DNA from: Lactarius indigo
Lineage: Eukaryota > Basidiomycota > Agaricomycetes > Russulales > Russulaceae
NCBI GenBank assembly: GCA_025766275.1
Contig: JAFKAC010000234.1
Location: 1 to 53,604 of the forward strand
Reading direction: 5' to 3'
DNA: 53,604 bases
The notes under the pieces were generated by a model. The model was not told where the DNA came from, did no database searches, and saw only the letters and a list, made by a program, of their open reading frames with translations. Made by a program: the position numbers and the translations under genes. This document shows positions 1-11,100 of this stretch, piece by piece; the stretch's first letter is position 1; the number at the start of each line of letters is the position of its first letter.

Positions 1-1344
1 CTCGAAGTCCAGCCGACCACCGACGATCTTAAACATGTCTACAAATTCATGTCCATTGTATCCGATATAGTGGGTCGGAGAGGATACAGTAATAGACTAC
101 TCCCACAATTGCGCCTCATTCTGAATGCCGACGTTCACGAAGAGCGAAGCCCCGATGGGACCAGGCCTGATGGTGTTATCACGCTTCAACTAGGCAACTC
201 TCGCATCGCGTACTTTTTCTTGATCTGAAGCGAGAGATCGGCGAAGGCGGCTGCGACCCTAACACTCAAGTAAGTCTCAGCATGAGACGCTTTTGGATTG
301 ACGAATCGGTGGGTTGTAATCGCGTCCATCTTGATCTTACGTCTGAATTTTGAATAGAAACGAAACATTCGTGATAGGTGCTGCTGCCCAACATTCTTGG
401 TCGCCGCTGCGGGCCCGTGGTTGAGTGTTCTGGGCGCCGTATTCACAGACAAGATTATCACCCAACGCCTGACTAGCATGAAGTGGATGGCGCTCTCATC
501 AACAGAGGAGGATTCCCGAGTCTATCACAACGCCAGGGTCTTTGTCAGTCTCCGCGATTGTCTCTCAAATCTTAAGACTTTTTATGAGACACTTGACGGC
601 GTTCCTCCTATCGTTCCCAACCTACCACATCCCCGCTACTTCCCTTACCCGTCTTCGTTCACCTCTGAAGATGGTAGCGTCATTAACTTCCGATACCTGC
701 AATCCTTGGAAGTGGATGCCGCATGCGTCACATATCTTGCGGAGACTCTTCCTAATGCACGCAAGGTGGTAGTCAAATTCGTTTCGAGGTACGGCAAAGA
801 GGTACACGAGTTTCTTGCGCGCGAAGGGTACGCGCCTCTCCTCCTATACCATGGCGCTCTACCGGAGATCAGGCTCCCCTGTGTTCTTCCTGGACCCACT
901 CAAAGCGTCCCCTCAAATCTTCACCTGCGACCGGATCTCATGCACATGGTTGTCATGGACTATATCGATCCTCGACCCGACGCCCCGCGTGACGTTTCTG
1001 CGCAGATCGAGACCATTTTGAACCTGCTGCACTCTGAGGGATACGTCTTCGGTGATCTGCGAAAACCAAACATTCTTTTCGACGCAGATGGGAAAGTCAA
1101 GCTGATTGACTTTGACTGGTGTGGACGGTACAATATGGAGGACGTTGAAAACCTACCAGAGGACGTGCGGAAACACATCGATCAGAACAAGATGCTCGTT
1201 CAGGCCGGAGATGAGTCCAATGATTATGCACATTACCCGTTGTCGATGTCCACAGTCGAAGGTATGTGGGCCACCGGTATGGAACCTCTTGCACCGATTC
1301 GACCTATGCACGACCGGATGATGTTTCAGAAGCTCTCGTGGTAG
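1..1344 (+). CDS. FunK1-like fungal protein kinase, 3' part (5' end outside window)
   Basis: Exons are read as 1-269 and 358-1344, with an 88-nt intron (GTAAGT donor, TAG acceptor, phase 0). Exon 1 carries the FunK1-style LKREIGEGGCDPNTQ segment. Exon 2 opens with IRDRCCCPTFLVAAAG and continues into the kinase C-lobe: GDLRKPNILF stands where HRDLKxxN is expected, and LIDFDW where DFG is expected. Both are usual variants of this basidiomycete-expanded kinase family. The stop is TAG at 1342. The frame breaks once, at the T run 214-218, where one T appears to be missing; without it exon 1 reads into TGA at 226. This may be a real frameshift or a homopolymer error. The substrate is unknown. The family call is firm; whether the gene is functional is unsure. 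Confidence 0.8.
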
Positions 1345-1924
1345 TGGTAGTTCCCTTGCATTCGCGTAGTACATATAGGACAATATAATTATAATTGTAC
1401 ACCAGTACACTATTTAAGCAATACCCTAGAATTGAGCGATGACATGACGAGATGTGAAAGAAGAGAATGGTGGATGTTATGTCTGCCGGAGGTCCGAGCG
1501 GTGCATCTCATTGGCCACTCCTGCAAAGTTTCGTGTTGTGCGGAAGTGTGAACAACCGTTTTTGATCGCCTGCAATGACCCAAACCAGCAGCCCACTGTT
1601 CCTATTCCCTACCTCGCTGCACCTGCACACGGCCTTAGCAACTCAGGCGTGATGTGTCGTCGACCACTGTGGCCACTCCTGCAAAGTGTCATACTGCACG
1701 GAAGCATGTGTGACTATTTGCAATCACCTGCAACGACCCAAACCACACTGTGGGCATTTTAGGATGTTACAGCAGGATCCAAATCGATAGGCCCCTTCCA
1801 TTTCGAGTACAGTGGTACTGGGGTTTGCCAGTGAATGACCCATGCCAATTAATTTTCCCACAGAAAATAAATGTTGTAAATAGTGATTTTCCAGCCCGGC
1901 TCATGGGCCGGAAGCCAGCCTAAG
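1345..1924. other. Intergenic stretch with an imperfect direct repeat
   Basis: No gene is visible. Two imperfect copies of a segment of about 100 bp lie at about 1494-1600 and 1655-1755. They share GGCCACTCCTGCAAAGT and CCTGCAA(T/C)GACCCAAACCA. The short ORF over this region only reads through the repeats. The left end contains the 3' flank of the kinase gene (AT-rich, ATAATTATAATTG). Confidence 0.5.
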
Positions 1925-2508
1925 TGTTACGCCCTAGCAGGGGTGTGGGTTCTGGAGGTTCTGAATCATACAAGTATCAAGTGAAGACGTCTGTTGTCTT
2001 ATTGCTATGAAATACAAGTGGCAAAAGTGTGGCACAGGGTGCAGCACTACTCTGTGATGTAGGACTCCTCGTCCGAAGTGTCTAACACTTCTCTACACTT
2101 AATCTTGCTAGTGCACAGAGTATAACAGGTGTGACGCATTGATATAGTTCAACTGCAAAGACTTCGAAGTGTCCTGATTAAGGACTGAGGTAGGGGATGC
2201 ACAAGAAGAGGGGAGTAGAGTGAGGTCACACCAAAGTACAAAGGCAAGGTTGCTAGATTGCAAACGAAGCCAAGTCTGGCTTCCTACAGTCTATAGTACA
2301 GGTTTATATAGGGGCAAGGTTCCAAACAACATGAACACAGACCCACACAGAAACAAAGAGACTAGATGGAGTAAAGAGATATTCGGATCAAGACAAACAA
2401 TGCCACTAACAATAGTAGCTCCTTTGGGTAACAAAGCATGGGACAGAAGGGGAAGAAACAAGATGAGAAACACACTGTAACTGATGTCCGAAGCGTCGGA
2501 TCATAATA
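1925..2508 (-). repeat. 3' LTR of element A
   Basis: 584 bp on the minus strand, from TATTATG (probably a mutated TGTTATG) at 2508 to GTAACA at 1925. It follows the accessory ORF stop (2535-2537) after a purine-rich AGAGAGGGGCT tract. It contains a TATA box (TATATAA, 2310-2304) and, 35 nt downstream, one arm of a perfect 7-bp hairpin, GAAGCCA/TGGCTTC. The boundary on the gene side rests on the TA..CA ends and the purine tract only. Confidence 0.7.
2266..2310 (-). promoter_or_regulatory. LTR core promoter and start-site hairpin, element A
   Basis: TATATAA at 2310-2304 on the minus strand. A stem GAAGCCA (2283-2277) with a 4-nt loop and TGGCTTC (2272-2266) follows. The sequence ACTTGGCTTC begins exactly 35 nt from the first T of the TATA box, as in the other LTRs of this window. 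The start site itself is inferred. Confidence 0.5.
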
Positions 2509-2534
2509 TGAGCCCCTCTCTAAGTCAACTCTCC

Positions 2535-3953
2535 CTAGAGTGCTTCAAAGTCCATCAGGTCGTAGACATCATTGTCCACATCATTGGCTGAGGTGCTTTC
2601 ACGAGGGAGGGGGCAGTGATGTTGACAAAGGAAGTTGAAGGGGCCATGGGCCCCACACTTGCAACAATTTTCGTACTTGGGACACTTGATTTCTTCGTGG
2701 CTGTTGCTGGTAAAACATTTGCCACACCACTGGGTGCGTTCTTCTGGGGCTGGCCAAAGGCACTGGTAGGGGAAGTGGTCAGTGCTAGAACACCTCCAGC
2801 AGTACTTCTGTTTTTGAGGACAAGCGAAGGAGAGGTGGTCTTCAGACTGGCACCTGTAACAAAGTCAGATGGTGCCAGTCCCCTTCTTGTTAGACCTGTG
2901 CTTGTGCCTTCTTTTTCTTTCTGCAGAGGGGCTAGGCCCTTCTGGTTCATCGTGGAGTTCTGGCATGGAGTGGTAGCAAGGTGGAGCAGGGGCAGGAATG
3001 GGGTGGACTCCAAAGGGGTGAGTTTCTTCTTCAGGAGGAGGGGGGTGTAGTGTGAGCCACCAGTCTGCAATTCGGACATAGGCCTTGTGCTCTTGCAGCC
3101 TCCTTTGGGCACTGGTTAGTTGCATGTCCATGTTGAGGAGGTGCCTTTTAAGTGGTTCCATCATCTTGTACAGGCCTTCGATCTCCTTTCGGAGGGCCTT
3201 CTGGTTTTGCAAGAATCGGCGAGTCCTGGAGATTTCTGCTGTGAGGCGATCATCCCCCAGGTCTTCTAGGACTTCATCAACTTGTCTGGCTGTGGGGGAA
3301 GCTTCGTCAAAGTTTTGCATCTGAGCTGGGGTGATAGGGGGAGCTGGATTGTGGGGGTTGTCGTCTTTGGGAAGGAGGAAGCAGGAGAGGCCATAGTGGG
3401 GGAGGTTTTTGCCCATGGTACCGATGACCTCTTATTTGTTTTCACTGATCTTGATCCACTTAGCATCCTTTCAGATATATGAGGTTGGGTCAGTGTCGTC
3501 AGGGATGAGGAAGTGGACATAGCGGTTGCTCCAGGGGTCATTCAAGAAGAAGGGGTAGCCAGGGTCATCATCTTCTTCAGCAGTGATGTGCATCCTTTCA
3601 TAGTTAATGGGGAGTGTGTCCATGATTGGGTCATTAACTATTTCGCTGAGGCAGGCTATGGCCACCCTAGGATCGGGAGGGGAGGTAATGGGTTGGTGTA
3701 TCTCAGGAGTAGGGGGAGCTGTGTGTCCAGGAGGGGGAACACGAAGAGTTATTCCTCCTCCTTCTGTTTCTATGATGCTGGGCATAGTGGGATTGATGGG
3801 CTGTGGTTCCTGGATGAGTGCGGGCAAGGATGGGGGTCGTACTGGGAAGGGAGAATAGCCGGAGGAGGGGGTGACAGAGGGTGTTTCGTCAAAGGAGCCT
3901 CTTTCCATGGCACGAGCAATGAGGCATTCTACCGAGGAGGAGTGAGAGGGCAT
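2535..3953 (-). pseudogene. Accessory ORF downstream of pol, element A (coiled coil plus CCHC knuckles)
   Basis: One minus-strand frame from 3953 to the TAG at 2535 holds a Pro-rich N-terminus, a conserved middle domain (EVIGTMGK, PHYG, DDRLTAEISRTRR), a charged helical segment and a tail of zinc knuckles. The clearest knuckles are CYRCQSEDHLSFAC and CWRCSSTDHFPYQC (both CX2CX4HX4C); a WCGKC...HEEIKC and a CCKCG...C cluster follow. Three in-frame stops break it: TGA at 3471, TAA near 3431 and TGA at 2865. It lies 33 nt after the pol stop and in the same frame. Homologous segments follow pol in elements B, C and D. Its function is unknown; knuckles suggest nucleic acid binding (inference). Confidence 0.75.
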
Positions 3954-3986
3954 GGTGAAGACGCTAGTGGGGAAGGTGGTTATTGT

Positions 3987-6205
3987 TCATATTGCTACTT
4001 CCTTTCGTTTTAACCATTGTTTTGCTCCCTCACTTCTGGGGTTGCTTTCAAAGTGTTCCTGAATAAGTTCTGGGGTGTTGAGATTCTTTTCTGGTTCCCA
4101 GCTATTGTGTGCATCGGAGTATCCTTTCCACTTGATTAGGAACTGTAACTGGTTCCTGTGGCATCTTGTTTCTAGTATTTTCTCGACTTCCCACTCCTGT
4201 TCTCCATCTACTAGATCTGGGGGTGGTTCCGTAAAGTTCTTTCCATGTATGGAGGTTTCTTTGTATGGCATCAAGAGGGACACATGGAATACTGGGTGGA
4301 TCCACCACTGATGGGGAAGTTTCAGGGCATATGTGGTGGCGGAGATCTTCTTTGTGACCCTGAAGGGTCCATATCTTTTTGGGGCTAACTTGAAACTAGG
4401 GTGCATTGTTTTCAAGTTCCTGGCATCCAGCCACACACTATCTCCTTCTGTGTGTTGTTTGAAATGAGAGGATCCTTTGTAGAGTGACTGTGCATGGGTA
4501 ATTGCTGCTTGGGTGGTCCTTCTGGCTTCCTGGATTTGCTCTAGTCTTTCTTGTGTTCCTGGCACTGTGGTCGTTCTTTCTGGTTGGTGTACTCTTGGGA
4601 TGTACCCGAGAATTAATTCATAGGGTGTCTTTTTAGTGGTTGCACTTGGCCAAGAGTTGTGGGTGTACTGTGCTAGTGGTAGTAGCTCTGTCCAATTGTC
4701 TTGTTGGTGGTTTATGAACATTTGGAGGTACTGCTCTAACCACTGGTTTGTTCGCTCTGATTGTCCATCTGTTTGTGGGTGGTATGCTGTGCTGATGTTT
4801 TGTTCTATGTCGAGCACTCTGCATAGTTCTTTGATGAACTTCGCTGTGAATCTGAGGTCTCTGTCGGAGATGACCCTTCTTAGTAGTCCATAGTGTGGCA
4901 GGACAGTTTTGGCATAGAGTTTTGCCACTCCTTCTGCATCTATTGTTTCGTTGCATGGGATAAAGAAGGCTGCTTTGGAACAGTCATGATCCGTGATGGT
5001 GAGGATTGTGTCATTGTCTTCTGATTGGGGTAGTTTTGTGATGAAGTCTAGGGCGATGGTTTCAAAAGGGAGTGCTTCTGGGTTAGTCTTGATGGGGAAT
5101 ATCGGTGGTTTCGGGTTCCCAGGGAAGTTCTTGTTTGATTGACATGTGGCACAGCCCTTTACATATGCGGATATGTCGTCTTTCATGTTTGGCCACCAAA
5201 AGTCTTGTGACACCAACCATGAGGTCTTTGTTATTCCAGGGTGTCCAGCTGTTTTTGTATCATGAAACAGGGAAATTACCCTCTTAGCAGTGTGTTGTCC
5301 ACAACCACCAGTTTGTCACCTTTCCACCAGTGTTTGCCTTGTTTTACTAGGTGGAAGGGGGTGGCCCACTCGTCCAGAGTGTCTTGGTGGTCTAATTGGT
5401 GTGCCATGACCCAGTCATCTATCCTTATGGAGAGAGTGGAGTTTGTAAAGATAGTTGGGGTCAGGACCACTACATCGGTGTTATCTCCTGCTCTGGTGTC
5501 ATGGTCAGGGCGTCTTGACAGGGCATCTGCATGATTCTGGGGTCTGGGTTTGTCTTGAAGTTTGATGTGATAGTCTGCAAGTCTGGGGATGTAACGCGCC
5601 ACTCTCCTATTGATTTGTCAAGGGTGGCGATAATATTCTAGGTTTTTGTGGTCTGTAAACACTGTGATTTCGTGGGGGGACCCTAAAAGAAGGTGTCTCC
5701 AGTGTTCTAGTCCTCTGATTACTGCCAGGAGTTCCCTGTCATGGATGTCATAGTTGCGCTCCGCTTCTGAAAATGATTTGGAGAAGTACCCCACTGCTTG
5801 TGGTTTATTTTGGCTGTCTCTTTGTGTTAAGATTGCCCCTGTGGTGAAAGCGGAGGCATCTACTTCTAGTTCAAAAGGTTTGTCCATATCTGGTTGACAT
5901 AAGATGGGGTCTTTGCACACAAGCGTGATGAGAGTTTCTAAGGCTTCTGCTGCTTCTTTTGTCCATCTGAAGGGTCCTTCTGATGTCTTTATTGTGTCCA
6001 TGATGGGTCTTGCTAAGTGAGCAAAGTTGGGGATGAAGGGTCGCTGATAACTTAGTGTCCCCAACACGCTTCTTGCTTGTTTGACTGACTTGACATCTCT
6101 TGGCCAGTCCTTTAGTCCTTCTACCTTCTTTAGGTTGATTTTGATCTGAGACCCATCGATGACAATGCCTAGGTGGTGGATCTTTCTTTGTTCAAACACG
6201 CATCA
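3987..6205 (-). pseudogene. pol C-terminal half of element A: RT end, RNase H, integrase, chromodomain
   Basis: 6205-5618 encodes the end of RT (HHLGIVIDG, VEGLKDWP) and RNase H with ELEVDAS, AERNYDIHDRELLAV and FTDHKNLEYY. 5602-5276 continues in the same frame after a TGA at 5618. 5216-3987, after a frame change, encodes the integrase: the zinc-binding end KGCATCQSNK, the core with ALDFITKLP, SDRD and the glutamate of QSERTNQW, and a C-terminal chromodomain (EWEVEKIL, FLIKWKGY, SWEPEKNL). This is the Tf1/sushi-type order. The copy is inactive because gag, protease and most of RT are lost. Confidence 0.85.
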
Positions 6206-6600
6206 TCAGGAAAAACCTCCCACGCTAGCAAGAGATAATAAGTGATAATTTATTGAAATTATTGAAATTATCTTGTTTATCATGCATTATGTTGCCCCCC
6301 CATAATTTATTAATAATCTTGTGATAATTTGTGATAATCTCATGATAATGGGCAGGTATTTTCAAATAAATTATCAATAATCAACCTTCGGATTATCACC
6401 ATTATCAAACATCAAATGTCCAAATGTTTTTTTCAAATTTCACAGATTATTCAAATTAAATTAGGTAAAGATAATGTGATGATAATGTGATAATGTAAAG
6501 AATGGGCATGCTGCACATGCAAGTGGACAAAAAACGAGCAGACAAAATAGAGAGAAAAGACAGGAACCACAGGGATTTAGGAATCACGGTTGACTAATAA
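6206..6600. repeat. AT-rich block dense in GATAAT/ATTATC words
   Basis: No gene is seen. About eight GATAAT and four ATTATC words fall between 6229 and 6500, often as TGATAAT or GTGATAAT. Composition is far more AT-rich than the flanks. The block begins exactly where element A is truncated and ends before the DUF6532-like gene. It could be a remnant of a non-autonomous element, but no terminal inverted repeat could be confirmed by eye. Confidence 0.5.
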
Positions 6601-6713
6601 AGGCGTGTTAGTAGTGTTAATTACAATTGAAGGTGACAAACTGACTGTGAATTTATTTGCTGTAACTTGCCAGTGGACAGCGTGTTGAAACTGCTGGTGC
6701 ACATGTTCAGTCC

Positions 6714-7534
6714 TCAGTCCTCAAGATCGTTGAGATCAAGATCAGCAATCTCAACATCAGGTGAATCATCATGTCCGGTGTTGGAACTGTGGCAACCTAG
6801 TCAGAGTAGCAATCATTTGATAAAAAGTGACTCACCTGGCTTGGGTATATATATCGGCCATCATAACATGATATGCATTTGGCCGGCTGTTCAGGATATA
6901 GTTGAGTGTACCAGCATTGCAGCAGTACACATCCAAATAGGTGTTGGCGGAGAATTCAAACACCTGCAGTGCACCAGTACGCCACTCATGAAGTGTGGCA
7001 TACATCTAATCAAAAGAGTTAGTAGTATGCAACTTATATCATATCAACTTACCACAGTTGCAACCAGTGCAACCATGGGCACTGGGACCTCTTGAGCTAG
7101 TATTCCGTCATGGCCTTGATGTACCAGGAAAAGGTGTTCAAAGCATGATGCAAAAGATGACTTCCCACCAGTGAAAAAGAGGTCCTGTATGACCGAAATG
7201 ATGCATTCATTATGGTAGGGGTGTGTACGTGGGGGAGTTCCAACAAGGAGGCCTCTCTGACAAAAGGTCAGATCACATCAGCACAGTGTTTTACACTTAC
7301 CTTGGTCGGAAATGTGTAGTTGAAATTATGCAGCTGCAGACGAACAGCTTGAGCGATGTTGTTCACTGACCCAAAGGCAACCAATGCGGGTACACAGATA
7401 GCATTGCAATGGTCCTTAATTTCACTCTGCATAAGTGGGACATGAACGCGAACCTGTTACACAATGTCAGTACCCATCGCGCTGATACACCTGGTGCACC
7501 GCTAAGCGTTAATTTTCGCAGATCTAAGCTAATA
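6714..7534 (-). pseudogene. DUF6532-like basidiomycete gene, 5' end cut off by LTR of element R
   Basis: Exons inferred on the minus strand are 7534-7500 (partial), 7453-7301, 7256-7053, 7005-6836 and 6786-6714. All introns are 44-51 nt with GT-AG ends and compatible phases. The product reads VRVHVPLMQSEIKDH, then CIISVIQDLFFTGGK, EVPVPMVALVATV, LHEWRTGALQVFEFSANTYL and an acidic tail ending in DLNDLED. The EVP-PMVALVAT and LHEWRTG segments resemble the C-terminal half of DUF6532 proteins, a family of unknown function common in Basidiomycota. The gene stops abruptly at 7534, where the R LTR begins. Family assignment is from recall of its pattern, not a search. Confidence 0.6.
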
Positions 7535-8334
7535 TGACAATATGCGGCAGACCGGCCCAACCGGCCCGTCTAGAGTATTGCGATCGGTCACTCTCAGCGG
7601 CAGGAAGAGTGGCCCGTGGTAATGGGCCAAGACGCCCGAATATTCTAGCCGCATATGCGAATGGTAGCCTACTGCTGCAATCACGGGTGCGGCCCCAGCG
7701 CGGGGTACGGGACAGTGCCTATATTAGCGCGGTACATGTGAAAGCCCCAGAAACCGATCAGGGCCGACATGGCGAATAGCGACATACCGGAGCAGCCGAG
7801 CAGAATCACAGGTGCGGCCATGGCGCGAATAGGCAAAGCAGCACCTAGGGTTGGTAAGGTGACACCCCAGAGAAGAGCGGATCAGACCGGCGTGGGTTTA
7901 AGGCAGGAGAGTAAGATGGACGTTCAGCAAGGGAAAAGCGGCGAGGTGCGGATTCGGTCAGCGAGCGGCAGCACATAAATAGCTCTATACCACAGGTACA
8001 ATAGCAGCAACCTTCGGGGAGCCCATAGCGACTTCATTCTATTCATACGCTCATATCCTACTATTCGATTATCTACGACATCTATTCTATTTGATTTCGC
8101 GAAGCACCCGTGTGTGCGTACTCGGCTATACCTCGGCTATTCGCAGCCCCGCGTCGCGTTAAGACTACGTCGCTCTCGCCTCGGTCGGCTTCGGTTCGTT
8201 CGGTCCTGCGTCGGGGCGCCTTCAGTTAAAGTCGCCATCGGCCAGATTATCGGTCCTATATTCCCCGACTTCTCGAACCCAATATCACTCCTTTACCGGT
8301 CATTCTTGCATTTAACGACGGTTTTAGGGTATCA
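7535..8334 (+). repeat. 5' LTR of element R
   Basis: TGACA at 7535 and TATCA at 8334 give TG...CA ends and a length of exactly 800 bp. It begins where the DUF6532-like gene is interrupted. A possible TATA (CATAAATA, near 7973) lies inside. A sequence starting TGGTGGCCAACATGGGG at about 8340 follows the end and could be a tRNA-type primer-binding site; the tRNA was not identified. Only one LTR copy is present, so the borders rest on the ends and on context. Confidence 0.55.
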
Positions 8335-8417
8335 TTTCTGGTGGCCAACATGGGGAAGTTGGAATATAGAAGGTTTGCATGCGCATTAAATAACTAACAT
8401 ACTGCTGAGAAGGCGAG

Positions 8418-9548
8418 AACAGAGAAGCCTACTAGAAGAATTAATCGCGGCCGGATACAACCCAACTCAATCAATTCCAGGAAGCTATCCTAGCCCCGAA
8501 GACCTAACACCCTTAGCAGCCTTAGTAGCGAACAAAGCAACCCCTCATCTAGTCACTCGGGACAAGAAGAAACTAATAGCAAAAAGGAAGTCGACCTCAT
8601 CCTGTCAAGTCACTCGGCTCCGTTACCCGCACGCCACGGCGCAACAACAAGATCAAGAGCGAAAATCCTAGCACAACAACAGCAGGCGGAAGCGCTATCG
8701 GCCGAAGAACAGGAAGCAGCCGATCAAAGTGTTAACCAACCAGCGAACACCACAGCATCAGCGACAGAAGATAATAACGGCAGCCCGGCAGTAGTAACCA
8801 ACGAGTGCAATCGGCGCTGCCTCAGCAAAGCAACACAGCGATAAACCCCGTAGTACCCCCGATAAACCAGGACCCAACTCAAACACAGGCCGTACCGCAA
8901 CCGGCCCCAAGACTACCACCAGCAAGAATAAACCAGCCCGTCCCCACAGCAGCGGTCAACGTCAGAAGAATGCCCCTTGCAGATTTACCCGGAAGAGGCG
9001 AGCGGTCAGCACCTAGTTTTGATGGCGAGCACCCAGAAGAGCTCGGCCGATATTTTGCCGAAGTGGAGGCCCTATACGATAGGCACACAGTAACGACCAA
9101 CGCAGATAAGAAAAGCGGCACGCTCAAATACCTTATGACAGCCGCGACCAAAAGAGTATGGAAGACAAGCGATGCGTTAACGGACGTAACAAAAACATAC
9201 GAAGAATACAAAGCCGAGATCTACAAGCTATACCCCGGATCTTCGGAAGACATTCATACAATCCTACACCTGGATACGCTCGTAGGACAGTGCGCCCGCA
9301 TCGGCATAGTCTCAGAACTGGAACTCGGCGAATACTACCGACAATTCAAAGTAATCTCCAAATACTTGATCAGCAAAAACAGAATGTCGCAGGCCGAGCA
9401 GACCAGAGCGTTCATGTGAGGATTACAGCCAGATATGGAACAACAAGTCAAGCAAAGGCTACAAGCTAAAGATGCCAGACCACAACCAGCAAGACCCCTA
9501 CAGATTAGAAGACTTGTATGATGCCGCAAGCTACGTACTCCAGGGTTG
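8418..9548 (+). pseudogene. gag N-terminal part of element R
   Basis: A reading frame starting near REQRSLLEELIAAGYNP runs through Gln/Ala-rich sequence to the capsid-like core at 8960-9548 (PSFDGEHPEELGRYFAEVEALY, KYLMTAATKRVWK, YPGSSEDI). A TGA at 9417 falls where the protein otherwise continues (GLQPDMEQQVKQRLQAKDAR), followed by frame changes. The product would be the structural polyprotein that packages the element RNA. No reliable ATG could be fixed. Confidence 0.65.
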
Positions 9549-9752
9549 AGCACCGGTCATAATCTCTAGCATAACTTCGGCAAGCACGACACTCCCACCG
9601 GCAACAGAGATAAAGACAGAGATCCAAACCGCGCTAGCAACCGCGGTCACGACACTAGGCGAAATGTTTAAAACGCGCTAGAAATCCAAAACTCAAGCGA
9701 GAAGGCCCGAAATGCCGGAAATCTTAGGCCGATAGGAGAACCGACCACCAAG

Positions 9753-11100
9753 TGCAACTTCTGCGGAACACCAGGACACTTCATGCGAGAGTGCGAAGTA
9801 GCGGCCGAATATATGCGACTCAGCAAGTGCAAGTGTAGCGCAGAAGGGAAAATCATGCTACCATCAGGCGCCGTGGTCCCTTGGCATATCACTGGAGCAT
9901 GGCTGTGCGACTGCATAGATGAATACCACAGGCAAAATCCAGGACAAATAGCGGCGGCACAAATGTTACTCGAAATGTCAAGGCCAATGGCATCCACAGA
10001 AGCGCGAACGGCGAAAACAGTCCGCTTTGCAGAAGAATGCCCAGAACCAGGACAAGCAGGCGTATATGCATTTCGAAGAGGCTTCATACCAAGGATGGGC
10101 GGAAGGACCAGGACCAGGTTCGAACATATGCCGACTGCCCGCATCCAGCAAGAAGACTCAGAAGAAGAGCAAGAAAGCCAGTTGCATCGCAAGGAACGAC
10201 CGCCACACCTAGAAAGATGATAGAAGCAACAACCGAGGTTGCGGCGACAATAAAGGAACATCCATTCGCCAGAACGCAAGAAGCAGAACCAATTACTCTA
10301 GGGACCGACCCCGGCAACAAATACGGCGAACGACCGCAAAAGCGAGCACGCTTATACATCAAATACAGCCATATACGACGAAAAGGCAGCAGGAAAGTCT
10401 ACGAAAGGATGATGGAAGCCGAAGTAACAGTGACGCAAAGAGAACTACTCTCGTTAGCACCAGAACTGCGGGCTCAAGTCAACGAAGTAACAACAAAGCG
10501 CCGCGTTGCTCGCATTAACGCCCAAGAAAGCGTAGAAGACAGTACCGAGGAGGAGCTGAAGCGATCGACAGAATCGCATATGCCGGCGGCATTCTCGATC
10601 ACCAAGCGCACTCCACCAGCCGACGCAACAATAATAGCCGATCTGTATGAGGTGTTACTAAAGGCACGACCGGCCGATGACGATGGATCGCAAAATATGA
10701 TCGAAGTCGCGACCGAATCAAATGCCCTACACGCAATCTTACCGGTAGTCGACGGATCAGAAAAGATAGAGGCCATCTTAGATCCCAGCTGCCAAATAGT
10801 CGCAATGTCAGAAGAAGTGTGCAACGCACTGGCGATCCCTTACGACCCGAGCATATGGCTCAACATGATCTTGGCGAACGGCAAGTGTAGATCAATCGCT
10901 AGGACTGGCACGCAATGTACCATTCCATGTCGGCAAAATAACCCTCTATCTACAAGTTCACATACTGCGTTCGCCAGCCTATGATATACTACTCGGGCAG
11001 CCATTCGACATACTGACCCAATCCGTGGTGCGCAACTACCGGAACGAAGACCAGACAATAACGATCCTCGACCTGAACACCAGGAAAAATGGCAACAGTG
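9753..11100 (+). pseudogene. CCHC knuckle and protease region of element R
   Basis: 9753-9794 encodes CNFCGTPGHFMREC, a CX2CX4HX4C retroviral-type zinc knuckle. Further on a variable charged region leads to an aspartic protease-like segment near 10700-11100: IEAILDPSCQIVAMSEEVC, then AYDILLGQPFDIL in another frame. The catalytic triplet reads Asp-Pro-Ser instead of Asp-Ser/Thr-Gly; other elements of this type, as I recall, have Asp-Pro-Gly there. Several one-base frame changes are present (for example near 10920). Confidence 0.6.

Larger units (their letters stand above)
1925..6205 (-). mobile_element. Element A: 5'-truncated Ty3/gypsy chromodomain retrotransposon
   Basis: On the minus strand, reading from 6205 down, come the end of RT, RNase H, integrase, chromodomain, a downstream accessory ORF and a 3' LTR. 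Gag, protease and most of RT are absent, as is a 5' LTR. The break is sharp: pol similarity stops near 6205, inside the RT segment that normally reads KCxFE, and AT-rich sequence follows. Reading frames carry a few stops and one frame change, so this is a dead copy. No target duplication can be tested because one end is missing. Confidence 0.85.

Noticed and set aside
2616..3050. Plus-strand ORF over element A
   Set aside because: Antisense of the accessory ORF with its zinc knuckles; the minus strand aligns with element B.
3513..4013. Gly-rich plus-strand ORF in element A
   Set aside because: Antisense of the Pro-rich start of the accessory ORF.
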